Positions 8,909 through 17,526 of a stretch of DNA of 64,000 bases are shown here, piece by piece. The position numbers were made by a program, and so were the translations under genes. Numbering within the stretch: position 1 is the first letter of the stretch; each line of letters starts with the position of its first letter. The stretch is taken from assembly GCF_039710355.1 (NCBI RefSeq), contig NZ_JBDKWZ010000005.1:62001-126000 (forward strand). The letters are read 5' to 3'. The notes beneath the pieces were generated by a model. That model saw only the letters and a list, made by a program, of their open reading frames with translations, was not told where the DNA came from and made no database searches. This DNA is from Rapidithrix thailandica. Lineage in GTDB: Bacteria; Bacteroidota; Bacteroidia; Cytophagales; Flammeovirgaceae.

Positions 8909-10186
8909 ATGAAAATCCCTTTGTTATGTCTGTGGTTATTGTTGTATAGCAGTTCACTACAAGCCTTTCAACGTGACCTGCGCTTACTGGATTACCGCCT
9001 TGTCGATGAATATGTCCGTTCACTTCCTTCCGCAGATATACATACCCCGGAACAACTCAATGAATTGATCAGCCACCGTTTTTCCCGAGAATATGAACAA
9101 GTAAGAGCTTTTTTTATTTGGATCACGGAAAACGTGGGCTATGATACTCAAACCTTCTTTTCCAGTGGTTACGAAAAGAAATCTGCAGCCGAAGTGATGC
9201 GTCAGAAAAAAGCCGTATGCCAAGGGTATTCGGCCTTGTTTGAAGAATTGTGCCGGTTGGCAGGGATCGAAGCCGTAACGGTATATGGCTTTGCCCGGAA
9301 ACATATCAGCCAGATAGGGGCGCTTTATCAAACCAATCATGCCTGGAGTGCTGTGAAAATCGAGGGCGATTGGTACTTATTGGACGTGACCTGGGCTAGC
9401 GGAACCGTAGAATATCATACACAGACCTTCAAAAAGGAACTGAATGATTATTACTATTTATGCCCTCCGGAATATTTTATTTTTGACCATATACCGGAAG
9501 AAAATCAATGGCAATTATTGAATCCTCAAAAGAAGAAAGAAGAACTTTGTAATCTTCCCCGGATAGCCAAAGGGTATTTTTATAATCAATTGACCCGGCT
9601 TTTTTCTAAACAGGGAATTATACAAACAACCAAAAGTGTCTCAATTTCTTTTGAGGCAAAAGCTCCGGTGGAGAAGGCGTTTATTTTTAAAAGTCCGGAA
9701 AACTTTTACGGAGTCGTCAAATCCGAGCGGGTCCCTTTAGGGAAAGAAGGGCGAGTTTATACCTTGCATTATGTGTTTGAAGAAGAGGGCGTTTATTGGT
9801 TTGAGATCTATTTGAATGGCATTGAAACGCTACAGTACAAGGTTATTGTAGGAAAAGAGCCGGAGTATGAATTGACACATATAGATCAATCGGATCGGAA
9901 AAATACCGTAAAGGCTATCCTTACGGCAATCAAGAACAATGACACACAGCTTTTTAATCGCTATATTCCCTCTAGTGAAGAGATGAATTCATTAAAAGCA
10001 CTCATCGATTCCAAACCTCTGGAAGAGATTCGCCAATGGAAGGGGCGCTTGGGGATCGGCCGCTTGAACTATCTGAATGGCATATTTCATAGCTATTCCA
10101 TGCCTTTCTCCCATGAACATGAGTTGCATATACGTTCTATTGGAAATAAGTGGTATTTTGACAGTGTGCAAAAGCGTGTATACTAA
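8909..10186 (+). CDS. Secreted transglutaminase-like (kyphoscoliosis-peptidase-type) protein
   Basis: 425 residues with an N-terminal signal peptide (about 1-19, cut near LQA-FQ). The transglutaminase-like core shows a Cys-His-Asp triad: Cys104 in KAVCQGYSALFEELC, His144 in TNHAWSAVKI and Asp159 in WYLLDVTWASG. This is the arrangement of the bacterial relatives of kyphoscoliosis peptidase. The C-terminal half (about 230-425) is less conserved and includes a beta-rich stretch near 240-310. Members act as peptidases or cross-linkers of uncertain substrate. The protein is probably periplasmic or surface-exposed. It is transcribed alone and followed by a likely terminator at 10286. Confidence 0.82.
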   Translation: MKIPLLCLWLLLYSSSLQAFQRDLRLLDYRLVDEYVRSLPSADIHTPEQLNELISHRFSREYEQVRAFFIWITENVGYDTQTFFSSGYEKKSAAEVMRQKKAVCQGYSALFEELCRLAGIEAVTVYGFARKHISQIGALYQTNHAWSAVKIEGDWYLLDVTWASGTVEYHTQTFKKELNDYYYLCPPEYFIFDHIPEENQWQLLNPQKKKEELCNLPRIAKGYFYNQLTRLFSKQGIIQTTKSVSISFEAKAPVEKAFIFKSPENFYGVVKSERVPLGKEGRVYTLHYVFEEEGVYWFEIYLNGIETLQYKVIVGKEPEYELTHIDQSDRKNTVKAILTAIKNNDTQLFNRYIPSSEEMNSLKALIDSKPLEEIRQWKGRLGIGRLNYLNGIFHSYSMPFSHEHELHIRSIGNKWYFDSVQKRVY

Positions 10187-10285
10187 AGGGTTGGTAGGAA
10201 ACTCCGGATACAATTACGCGGTACCGCTACTAAGTCTCATAGATGTTTTGAACACTTTTCACGATTTTCTCGTTTTATTTTTCTG

Positions 10286-10306
10286 GGACTTTTGAGTCCT
10301 GTTTTT
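10286..10306 (+). terminator. Probable intrinsic terminator
   Basis: A short hairpin GGACT-tttg-AGTCC followed by TGTTTTT, 100 bases after the transglutaminase-like gene and in its orientation. Confidence 0.55.
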
Positions 10307-10465
10307 AGGGTTTTGGTGGAAATAGTTTAAATTTTTACTTAAAAACCCGTATTGATTTATTATTTTTAATTACTCACGAAGTATCGAAAAATACTAGCCG
10401 TATTGAATGATTTTTCCCGTTTGAACCTGTAAAAATTCAATTTTTTCACTAACTCGTATTGCCTT

Positions 10466-11206
10466 ATGAAAACTAATAATCATAATACTGCTACTCTTGA
10501 CGAACAGGAAAGTAAAATCCTGAAAGCTTTTAAAACCAAAAATTGGAATGAAATCAAGAGTGAAGATTCTTGGGTCATTTTTAAAGTAATGGCCGAATTT
10601 GTCGAGGGCTTTGAAAAACTGGCCAAAATAGGGCCCTGTGTCTCGGTGTTTGGTTCTGCCCGAACCCCCCAAACCCACAAGTATTATAAACAAGCCGAAG
10701 AGATTGCCTCCATGTTAGTGAAGCATGGCTACGGGGTGATTACAGGAGGCGGCCCGGGAATTATGGAAGCGGGGAACAAAGGAGCCCGTGAACAGAATGG
10801 TAAATCGGTGGGTTTAAATATTGTTCTTCCTTTTGAGCAGGGAAGCAATGTGTATATCGATCCGGATAAATTGATTACCTTTGACTATTTCTTTGTCAGA
10901 AAAGTCATGTTTGTGAAGTATTCTCAAGGATTCATTGTGATGCCTGGCGGACTGGGTACCTTGGATGAATTATTTGAGGCGTATACGCTGATACAAACAA
11001 AGAAAATTGGACGTTTCCCAATTGTATTGGTCGGAAGAGACTACTGGCAAGGCCTGTTTGATTGGATCAAAGGGGTTGTCCTGGAAAAAGAACGGAACTT
11101 AAGCCCGGGCGACTTGGATCTCATTAACATTGTGGACTCTTCAGAAGAAGCTGTAAAAGTGATTGATGAGTTCTATTCTAAATATTTATTGTCACCAAAT
11201 TTCTAA
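10466..11206 (+). CDS. LOG-family protein (TIGR00730), lysine-decarboxylase-like fold
   Basis: 246 residues of the LOG family. The fold's two motifs are present: GGGPGIMEAGNKGA (94-107) and PGGLGTLDE (160-168), which bind nucleotide phosphate and catalyse removal of ribose phosphate from AMP-type substrates. Many members are cytokinin riboside 5'-monophosphate phosphoribohydrolases; others are AMP nucleosidases, and the substrate here cannot be chosen. An N-terminal extension of about 55 residues precedes the domain. No signal peptide, so cytoplasmic. The next gene starts 5 bases after its stop, so the two are one operon, an unexplained pairing of nucleotide metabolism with cell-wall cleavage. 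Confidence 0.87.
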   Translation: MKTNNHNTATLDEQESKILKAFKTKNWNEIKSEDSWVIFKVMAEFVEGFEKLAKIGPCVSVFGSARTPQTHKYYKQAEEIASMLVKHGYGVITGGGPGIMEAGNKGAREQNGKSVGLNIVLPFEQGSNVYIDPDKLITFDYFFVRKVMFVKYSQGFIVMPGGLGTLDELFEAYTLIQTKKIGRFPIVLVGRDYWQGLFDWIKGVVLEKERNLSPGDLDLINIVDSSEEAVKVIDEFYSKYLLSPNF

Positions 11207-11211
11207 TACAC

Positions 11212-12261
11212 TTGAAAAACATTCAAAGTACGGCTATATTGATCATTTTGCTGGGATTGATTGGGTATCATTTTTATGAAAAATTTGAAAAAAAAGAACC
11301 GCCCATCAATGCAGAACTCCGCTATTCCATGGAGGCATTCAACATTGATTTGCCTGAATATGTGGAGTTCTGCGGAGAACCAGCCCCTTTAAAAGAACAC
11401 GAAGTGCGGGAACGGTTTGACAGGGAAATGCATGCAAATGTGTTTTGGCACTCAAATACGTACTTGATGTTAAAGCGTGCCAACCGTTGGTTTCCCCGCA
11501 TTGAAAAAATATTGGAAGCAAACGGTATTCCTGCCGATTTTAAATATTTGGCAGTCATCGAAAGTGCGTTGACCAATGTGATTTCTCCAGTGGGAGCGAC
11601 CGGCTTTTGGCAATTTATGAAAGGAACCGGAAAGGAATTCGATTTGGAAATCAACAGTGAAGTAGATGAACGGTACGATCCTATTAAATCAACGGAAGCT
11701 GCTGCGAAGTACCTTAAACGAGCATATAAAAAATTCGGGAGTTGGACATTGGTTGCGGCCTCATACAATATGGGGATTACCGGTGTGGAACGGTCTTTAA
11801 ATAGGCAAAAAGCCGATTCGTATTATGACTTGGCTTTGAATAACGAAACTGCCCGCTACGTTTTCAGAATATTGGCGATTAAGGAGATCTTTGAAAATAC
11901 AGATAAATATCACTTCAAGTTGAAAAAACAAAATTTGTATTATCCTGAAGACTTGCGTTATGTGGAAGTGCAAGAATCCATTCCTGACTTGGTGGATTTT
12001 GCATTAAAAGAAGGGGTGAGTTATAAAACCTTGAAATTCTACAACCCTTGGTTGCGCGATAAGTCTCTTCATATTAAAAACAAGAAAAAAAGCTATCAAA
12101 TAGCCATTCCGGTCAACTTGCCTGATGCCAGTGTTCCGGAAGAAACGCTGTTAACCACTAATAAGATAGATTCCCTCTCGCCTATGAAGAATATGACGGA
12201 TACATTAGTGAATGCAAGGACGGAAGCTGTGGAAGAAGAAAAGAGCGAAGCGGCTTTGTAG
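11212..12261 (+). CDS. Membrane-anchored lytic murein transglycosylase (SLT domain)
   Basis: 349 residues. It starts with TTG at 11212, only 5 bases after the LOG gene; no ATG fits before the hydrophobic anchor (about 7-20). The SLT domain (about 103-245) has catalytic Glu117 in YLAVIESALTN, then ISPVGATGFWQFM and AASYNMG, the signature of MltD/Slt-type enzymes that cleave the glycan strand to 1,6-anhydromuramic products. A region near 255-305 (VQESIPDLVDFALKEG) resembles a degenerate LysM module. The acidic C-terminus lacks motifs. It acts in the periplasm on peptidoglycan. A long hairpin shared with the convergent neighbour follows. Confidence 0.9.
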   Translation: MKNIQSTAILIILLGLIGYHFYEKFEKKEPPINAELRYSMEAFNIDLPEYVEFCGEPAPLKEHEVRERFDREMHANVFWHSNTYLMLKRANRWFPRIEKILEANGIPADFKYLAVIESALTNVISPVGATGFWQFMKGTGKEFDLEINSEVDERYDPIKSTEAAAKYLKRAYKKFGSWTLVAASYNMGITGVERSLNRQKADSYYDLALNNETARYVFRILAIKEIFENTDKYHFKLKKQNLYYPEDLRYVEVQESIPDLVDFALKEGVSYKTLKFYNPWLRDKSLHIKNKKKSYQIAIPVNLPDASVPEETLLTTNKIDSLSPMKNMTDTLVNARTEAVEEEKSEAAL

Positions 12262-12289
12262 AATTCTTTTCTTGTTATGAAGATTAAGA

Positions 12290-12338
12290 AACCAGACCTT
12301 TAAGATGTTCCTCCGGAAGGAATCTTAAAGGTCTGGTT
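12290..12338. terminator. Long hairpin between convergent genes
   Basis: A perfect 17-bp inverted repeat starts AACCAGACCTTTAAGAT and closes at 12338. It lies between two converging genes and includes the last codons and stop of the minus-strand gene. T tracts are weak on both sides, so it may act as a barrier or RNA-stability hairpin as much as a classic terminator. Confidence 0.6.
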
Positions 12339-13941
12339 GCATTGTAGACTCTCTTTTTCTCAGAATATGATTAATACTTTTGATCACCTCATCCAGCTCT
12401 TGTGCGGTAATTTGGATCTTTTCTAAAATGCCATCATTGTGTAGGTCTGCTATTCCGTAATTTAATAAATTGATAAGTCCGAGTAAGCGAGCCAAAGGTC
12501 CCCGTACATTATGGGCATTGAAGTAAGCATACTCTTCCAATTGTTTGTTTTTTACCCGCAAATCCAAGGTATGTTCCATGACTTTTTTTTCCAAATCGAT
12601 ATTCATTTGTGAAATATACTCATTCTGATTGGAGAGTTCTTCGGTCATTGCGGCCAATTGCTCTTTTTGTTCCAGGTACTTTATATTCAAAGCAACCAGC
12701 TCCCGGTTGAGTATCTTTTTTCTATGATAAAACCGGTAAATCAGTATAGCCAGTAGCACAGAGAAGAGTAAGACAATCCCAATGGCTGTTAAAATCAATA
12801 ATTGTTGCTCGACCTGAGCTTTGAGGAGAGCGTTTTCTTTATTTTTTTGCTCTATGTTAAACTCTAATTGAAGAGCTTTAACATATTGATTGTTTTGATG
12901 GATGGCGAGAGAATCGGCCCATTTCTGGTTTTGAGTGAGCGCCTGATAGGCCGCTTGATAATCTCCTTTTTGGTGATATAATAGGCTTAAATTCTGGTAA
13001 GTTTGTACTAACTCTGCCAAAAATTCTCCTTGAGAAGTGAGGCCCAATGCTTTTAAGAAAATTTCTTCGGATTTATTGACCTTTCCCATTGCCAGGTACG
13101 TTTTGCCCAATACCTCCAAAGCTTCGTATTGTAATTTTACATTGTTATACTCTTCGGTAAAATAATGCAAACCCTTTTCTGCATGTGCGATGGCCAGAAT
13201 GTAGTTTTTTTGAAGTAAGAAAAGTTTGGCAAAATGAATATCGCTGATAAAGTAATTCCGGTAAGTTTTGCTTTCTTCAAAGTATTGTTGCGCTTTTTGA
13301 AAATACCAATGAGCCGAATCCAATTGTCCGATTTTATAATAAGTCCGGCCTATGTTGTTATAGACAATCCCTGCACTACGGACATGTTTCAGTTGTTCAA
13401 AGGTTACAACCGATTGTCGCAAAAACGAAAGAGCATCCGGATAATTCTGCAAGTGTAAGCTGATCACTCCCAGGGCATTCTTATTGCCCGCGACCCCTTC
13501 CTTATAGTGAATCTCTTCCGCAAGTTTCAAAGCTTTTAAGTAATTTTTATAGGCCAAACTATACTGGGAAAATGCAGAAAAAACATTGCCAATTCCATAA
13601 TAGGCATCTATGATTCCTCGAGTGTACTGGTGCTTTTGACTGTTTGCAAGACATTCGGAGTAGAGATAGAGGGAAGCTTCGTATTTCGATTGTTTATAAA
13701 GTAGATAAGCTCTGGAAATTTTGGAGCGGATTATTCCCTGATAGTAATCATGCTGCACGGATTGTTGATAGGCCGAATCGATCAAATCGTCCGCCCGGTC
13801 AATATCCAGGTACGTATAGGCCTTTGCAGAATCCAAAAGTTGTAGGATCTGCATGGCATCCAAAGTATCATCGAAAGCTTTCGAAGTGCTACTTAGAGGA
13901 AATAGTACGATCAATATCCACAAATACAACAAGGGGTTCAT
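12325..13941 (-). CDS. TPR-repeat signalling protein with kinase-like dimerisation helix but no ATPase domain
   Basis: 538 residues with an N-terminal signal peptide (about 1-23). TPR repeats fill about 50-350 (for example AYYGIGNVFSAFSQYSLAYKNYLKALKLA), then comes a transmembrane helix (LILTAIGIVLLFSVLLAILI, about 382-402) and a cytoplasmic coiled coil. The end is a HisKA-like helix pair with His477 in YFNAHNVRGPLARLLGL. The protein stops 61 residues later, before any ATP-binding (HATPase) domain. The stop lies in a long hairpin, and no continuing kinase frame is visible downstream. Such shortened forms occur in Bacteroidota and could act as a phosphotransfer or dimerisation partner for another kinase. 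Monocistronic, convergent with the transglycosylase gene. Confidence 0.82.
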   Translation of the reverse strand: MNPLLYLWILIVLFPLSSTSKAFDDTLDAMQILQLLDSAKAYTYLDIDRADDLIDSAYQQSVQHDYYQGIIRSKISRAYLLYKQSKYEASLYLYSECLANSQKHQYTRGIIDAYYGIGNVFSAFSQYSLAYKNYLKALKLAEEIHYKEGVAGNKNALGVISLHLQNYPDALSFLRQSVVTFEQLKHVRSAGIVYNNIGRTYYKIGQLDSAHWYFQKAQQYFEESKTYRNYFISDIHFAKLFLLQKNYILAIAHAEKGLHYFTEEYNNVKLQYEALEVLGKTYLAMGKVNKSEEIFLKALGLTSQGEFLAELVQTYQNLSLLYHQKGDYQAAYQALTQNQKWADSLAIHQNNQYVKALQLEFNIEQKNKENALLKAQVEQQLLILTAIGIVLLFSVLLAILIYRFYHRKKILNRELVALNIKYLEQKEQLAAMTEELSNQNEYISQMNIDLEKKVMEHTLDLRVKNKQLEEYAYFNAHNVRGPLARLLGLINLLNYGIADLHNDGILEKIQITAQELDEVIKSINHILRKRESTMQPDL

Positions 13942-14415
13942 GTGGCGTATTCGTTGTAAGTTTATAAGTTTTACTTGTGCTTAAAGCAAGTGTTTAAACA
14001 CAATATTGATGTTAGTATGATAGGATTTGTTTGTTTTCTGGTAAAAACAAATACGTTTAGCCAGGTTGGTTTAAATTCTTGTTAGCAAGTCTCTTGCAGA
14101 AGTTTCCAAAAAGGGTTGTAAGATAAAAAATTATGGTTTGACCCTGCAAAAAATAAAAAGTGTACTAAAATATAGTGAATTTACAGACAAAGTAAAACCC
14201 GCTGAATTGTGATAAATATTTACAAGTATACATTTTCCGGTGAATTTGAAAAAGTATAAACCTCAGAAAAATCAATTTATAAGGCATCAAAATAGCCTTT
14301 TAATAACTTTTTTATTTAAAAAAACGGTGATGCACTTTGATGAAAAGCCCTGTTGCGGCTTTTCTTATTGTTTGTTTTTTGAAGATTTTAATTTTGAAGT
14401 GGTTTAAACTTATGG

Positions 14416-14460
14416 TTTTTGAAACATTTTTTAGGAAAAAGAAAAAGTTTAATTCACTTC
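14416..14460. repeat. Dispersed 45-bp repeat, copy A
   Basis: Begins TTTTTGAAACATT and ends AAGTTTAATTCACTTC. Copies B (23946) and C (28940) are near-identical; A and C share an unbroken 31-base core. It lies 8 bases from a hairpin. Confidence 0.8.
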
Positions 14461-14467
14461 TTTATCA

Positions 14468-14506
14468 AAGAAAGAGGTACCGGTTAATCACCACTACCTC
14501 TTTCTT
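14468..14506 (-). terminator. hutI intrinsic terminator
   Basis: A 12-bp perfect inverted repeat (AAGAAAGAGGTA/TACCTCTTTCTT) 21 bases beyond the hutI stop. The minus-strand downstream arm ends in a T-rich run. Confidence 0.7.
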
Positions 14507-14526
14507 ACTTTGCACAAGTGCCATAT

Positions 14527-15813
14527 CTAATTTTTACCGTGTATTTCGTTTCCCCTTTTCCAAACTTTGACGGGTTTCATTTTGCCTTGATGATAACAAA
14601 TCTCCCGGACATCCCCGCAAGGGAAAGCTACCATATCGGCCAGTTTATTAGCTTGTAGAATTCCTCTGTCTTGGAGTCCCAGGGCTTGTGCCGGACGGGC
14701 CGTAATGCCAGCCAAGGTTTCGGCCATACTGAGTTTTTCATATACTCCTAAGAGAGAGGCTTGTACCAATAAGTCACCCATAGGACCCGAGCCGGGGTTC
14801 CAGTCGGTAGAGATGGCCAACGGACCTCCCCAATCGAGAATTTTCCGGGCGGGGGCAAAGTGCATGCCCAAGCCTAAAGAAGCCCCGGGCAAGACCACAG
14901 GCATTACTCCGCTTTTTGCCAATATTTTTACTTCTTCTTCTCCACTGGCTTCCAGATGGTCGGCACTCAAGGCGCCTAACTCCGCGGCCAGACGGCTCCC
15001 ACCGGTACTGAATTGGTCGGCATGGAGGGTAAGTTGAAATCCCATGGCTTTGGCTTGTCGCAAATATTCCCGGGAAATCTCGACATTAAAAGCTTCTTCT
15101 TCTACAAAAATATCCACCCGGTCTGACAGGCCTTCTTTTTGTATTTTGGGTAACAACTCCTGAACGATATGTTGTAAATAGGCTTGCTTATCGTCAAATT
15201 CTTTAGGGCATACATGAGCAGCCAAACAAGTGGATACCATGTCCAAAGTATGTTTTGAGTTTACCTCTTGAATGCTCCGTAGCATTTTTAATTCGGCATC
15301 GACACTTAAACCGTAGCCGCTTTTTACTTCACAGGTAGTGATTCCGTCTTGCAAATGACGGTTGGCGCGCTGATGGAGCATCACAGACAAAGCTTCCTGA
15401 GAGGCTTCCCTGGTTTTTTGAACGGTATCGTGGATCCCTCCTCCTTGTTGCAGAATTTCCTGGTAGGTGACCCCGGCTACCCGGAGGGAATAGTCCCGGT
15501 GGCGGGAGCCGCCAAAGCACATATGAGTATGACAATCAATCAGGCCGGGTAAAAGTACCGTCTCTTCCTCAACTTCTTCGATACTTGCTCCTTGCTGCAC
15601 CGCATCCAGATAAAGGTCTTTGTAGGTGCCAACTTTCAGGATATGCTCTCCCTGAATAAGTACCCCTCCGTTTTCGATTAATTCTAAGGAATCGTCTTTG
15701 ATAGGACCGCCTTCCGGTAAGTTGGCCATGGTGAGTATTTGCCGGAAAGGCCCGATGAGTTTTATGTTTTTCAAAATAAGTAGCGGTTTTGATAAAAAAG
15801 ACCACCCCGGCAT
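14527..15813 (-). CDS. hutI: Imidazolonepropionase HutI
   Basis: Third enzyme of histidine degradation: hydrolyses imidazolone-5-propionate to N-formimino-L-glutamate in the cytoplasm. 428 residues from the ATG at 15813, close to family length. The amidohydrolase metal site shows in LLPGLIDCHTHMCFGG, and later in LTLHADQFSTGG, LSADHLEASGEEE and AISTDWNPGSGP. Order hutH-hutU-hutI on the minus strand. The first ATG lies in the loop of the terminator that follows hutU, so the true start may be a downstream TTG (LKNIKLIGPF, about residue 14). A transcript initiating after the terminator, or readthrough, would be required. No hutG or formiminotransferase gene is in the window. Confidence 0.95.
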   Translation of the reverse strand: MPGWSFLSKPLLILKNIKLIGPFRQILTMANLPEGGPIKDDSLELIENGGVLIQGEHILKVGTYKDLYLDAVQQGASIEEVEEETVLLPGLIDCHTHMCFGGSRHRDYSLRVAGVTYQEILQQGGGIHDTVQKTREASQEALSVMLHQRANRHLQDGITTCEVKSGYGLSVDAELKMLRSIQEVNSKHTLDMVSTCLAAHVCPKEFDDKQAYLQHIVQELLPKIQKEGLSDRVDIFVEEEAFNVEISREYLRQAKAMGFQLTLHADQFSTGGSRLAAELGALSADHLEASGEEEVKILAKSGVMPVVLPGASLGLGMHFAPARKILDWGGPLAISTDWNPGSGPMGDLLVQASLLGVYEKLSMAETLAGITARPAQALGLQDRGILQANKLADMVAFPCGDVREICYHQGKMKPVKVWKRGNEIHGKN

Positions 15814-15824
15814 GGCAGGGTGGT
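15794..15824 (-). terminator. hutU intrinsic terminator overlapping the hutI start
   Basis: On the minus strand, ACCACCC and GGGTGGT (15801-15824) form a GC-rich hairpin followed by a C and six T (15794-15800), a classic terminator 29 bases after the hutU stop. The first ATG of hutI (15811-15813) is in its loop. This would lower hutI expression relative to hutU and hutH unless readthrough is allowed. Confidence 0.85.
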
Positions 15825-15852
15825 TGAATTCTATTTTACTGCCTGGCAGTTT

Positions 15853-17526
15853 TTATTTGAGTTTTAAATCAAATTTTTCTGCATAATTCTGAGCAATGCC
15901 ATAACCGGCATCGGCATGACGAAACACGCCCATGGCCGGGTCGTTGTGCAGTACACGTTGCAGGCAACGTTCGGCCCGGTCGGTACCATCAGCCAATACC
16001 ACCATTCCGGCATGTTGAGAATATCCCATGCCTACCCCGCCTCCATGATGGAAGGATACCCAGGTAGCACCACCACTGGTATTGGACATTAAATTAAGCA
16101 AAGGCCAGTCGGACACGGCATCACTACCATCCAACATGCCTTCTGTTTCCCGGTTAGGAGAGGCCACCGAACCACAATCCAGGTGATCGCGGCCAATCAC
16201 GATTGGGGCCGAAACTTTTCCTGTGCGTACCAATTCATTAAAAATCAACCCGGCTTTTTCCCGTTCGCCCATGCCCAGCCAGCAAATCCGGCAAGGCAAA
16301 CCTTGGAAGGCAATTTTATCTTTGGCGTTTTCCAGCCAATTGATCAAGTGTTTGTTTTCCGGGAAGGCTTCGATCAAGGCGCGGTCGGTGGTATAAATAT
16401 CTTCCGGGTCTCCGGAAAGGGCTGCCCAACGGAAAGGGCCTTTTCCTTCGCAGAACAAGGGGCGGATATATTCGGGAACAAATCCTTTGAAGTCAAAGGC
16501 ATTGGGCTCGCCTCCTTCTTTGGCAAACTCCCGGATGTTGTTGCCATAATCAAAAGTCTTGCTTCCTCTTTTTTGCAGCTCCAACATAAAGCCTACATGG
16601 CGGGCCATACTTTTTTTAGAGCGTACTACATAGCCCTCGGGGTCTTTTTTGCGCAGCTCAGCAGCTTCTGCCAAGCTTAAGCCGTGAGGAATATAGCCAT
16701 GTAACGGATCGTGTGCGGATGTTTGGTCGGTGAGTACTTCGGGTACAATGCCATCTTGAATGAGTTTTTCCAACATATCTCCCGCATCACTTACCAATCC
16801 GATGGAAATATTTTCTCCTTTTTCTTTGGCTTCCAAAGCCCATCGTTTGGCCTCTTCGTAGTCATAGGTCATTTTGTCGATGTAGCGGGTTTCCAGGCGT
16901 TTTTTAATTCGCTCCGGATCGATATCCGCACCTAAAAAAGTACCACCGGCAATGGTTGCGGCCAAAGGCTGAGCACCTCCCATTCCGCCTAACCCGGCAG
17001 AGACTACTAACTTATGCCGGAGACTTCCGCCAAAATGCTGCTTGCCGCATTCGGCAAAGGTTTCGTAAGTTCCTTGTAAAATTCCTTGAGACCCAATGTA
17101 AATCCAGCTACCGGCCGTCATCTGCCCGTACATCATCAGGCCGCGGCTCTTCAACGCTTCGAAGTGTTCCCAAGTAGCCCATTTGGGAACCAGGTTACTG
17201 TTGGCAATCAATACCCGGGGAGCTTCTGTATGTGTGCGCACGACTCCGACAGGTTTGCCGGACTGCACCAATAAACTTTGGTCTTCCTCCAGCTTGAGTA
17301 ATGTTTTGATAATTTGCTCCAAGGACTGACGGTTCCGGGCGGCTTGTCCGGTGCCTCCGTACACTACCAGTTCGTCCGGATTTTCGGCCACCTCGGCATC
17401 CAGGTTGTTTAGTAGCATACGCAATGCGGCCTCTGTTTGCCAGGATTTGGCGTGTAGTCGGTTGCCGTGAGGCGCTTTATAATGGGGGTGATTAGCGTAT
17501 TGGTTAATAAAGTCCGAATAATTCAT
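15853..17526 (-). CDS. hutU: Urocanate hydratase HutU
   Basis: Second enzyme of histidine degradation: converts urocanate to imidazolone-5-propionate using tightly bound NAD+ as an electrophile. 557 residues, the usual family length. The NAD-binding segment GLGGMGGAQPLAATIAGG (about 176-193) and the family blocks VVYGGTGQAARN, QTSAHDPLHGYIPHG and CRICWLGMGEREKAGL are all present. The start ATG at 17526 overlaps the end of hutH by 23 bases, so translation is probably coupled. It is cytoplasmic. A strong terminator follows. Confidence 0.97.
   Translation of the reverse strand: MNYSDFINQYANHPHYKAPHGNRLHAKSWQTEAALRMLLNNLDAEVAENPDELVVYGGTGQAARNRQSLEQIIKTLLKLEEDQSLLVQSGKPVGVVRTHTEAPRVLIANSNLVPKWATWEHFEALKSRGLMMYGQMTAGSWIYIGSQGILQGTYETFAECGKQHFGGSLRHKLVVSAGLGGMGGAQPLAATIAGGTFLGADIDPERIKKRLETRYIDKMTYDYEEAKRWALEAKEKGENISIGLVSDAGDMLEKLIQDGIVPEVLTDQTSAHDPLHGYIPHGLSLAEAAELRKKDPEGYVVRSKKSMARHVGFMLELQKRGSKTFDYGNNIREFAKEGGEPNAFDFKGFVPEYIRPLFCEGKGPFRWAALSGDPEDIYTTDRALIEAFPENKHLINWLENAKDKIAFQGLPCRICWLGMGEREKAGLIFNELVRTGKVSAPIVIGRDHLDCGSVASPNRETEGMLDGSDAVSDWPLLNLMSNTSGGATWVSFHHGGGVGMGYSQHAGMVVLADGTDRAERCLQRVLHNDPAMGVFRHADAGYGIAQNYAEKFDLKLK

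Larger units (their letters stand above)
13942..14526. other. Intergenic region with repeat and hairpins
   Basis: 585 bases between the TPR protein start and the hutI stop. It holds a 12-bp palindrome GTGTTTAAACAC near 13989, a hairpin AAAAGCC-ctgttgc-GGCTTTT at 14343-14363 with a T-rich plus-strand tail, the first copy of a dispersed repeat (14416-14460) and the hutI terminator. The 14343 hairpin could end a small plus-strand RNA, but no promoter was found. A 77-codon open frame over this stretch looks fortuitous. Confidence 0.5.

Noticed and set aside
14337..14570. 77-codon frame after the TPR gene
   Set aside because: Runs through a dispersed repeat, a hairpin and the hutI terminator and into hutI. 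Very hydrophobic and low-complexity; not a convincing gene.
16183..16680. 165-codon open frame antisense to hutU
   Set aside because: Overlaps a complete urocanate hydratase; the frame is a by-product of codon use.
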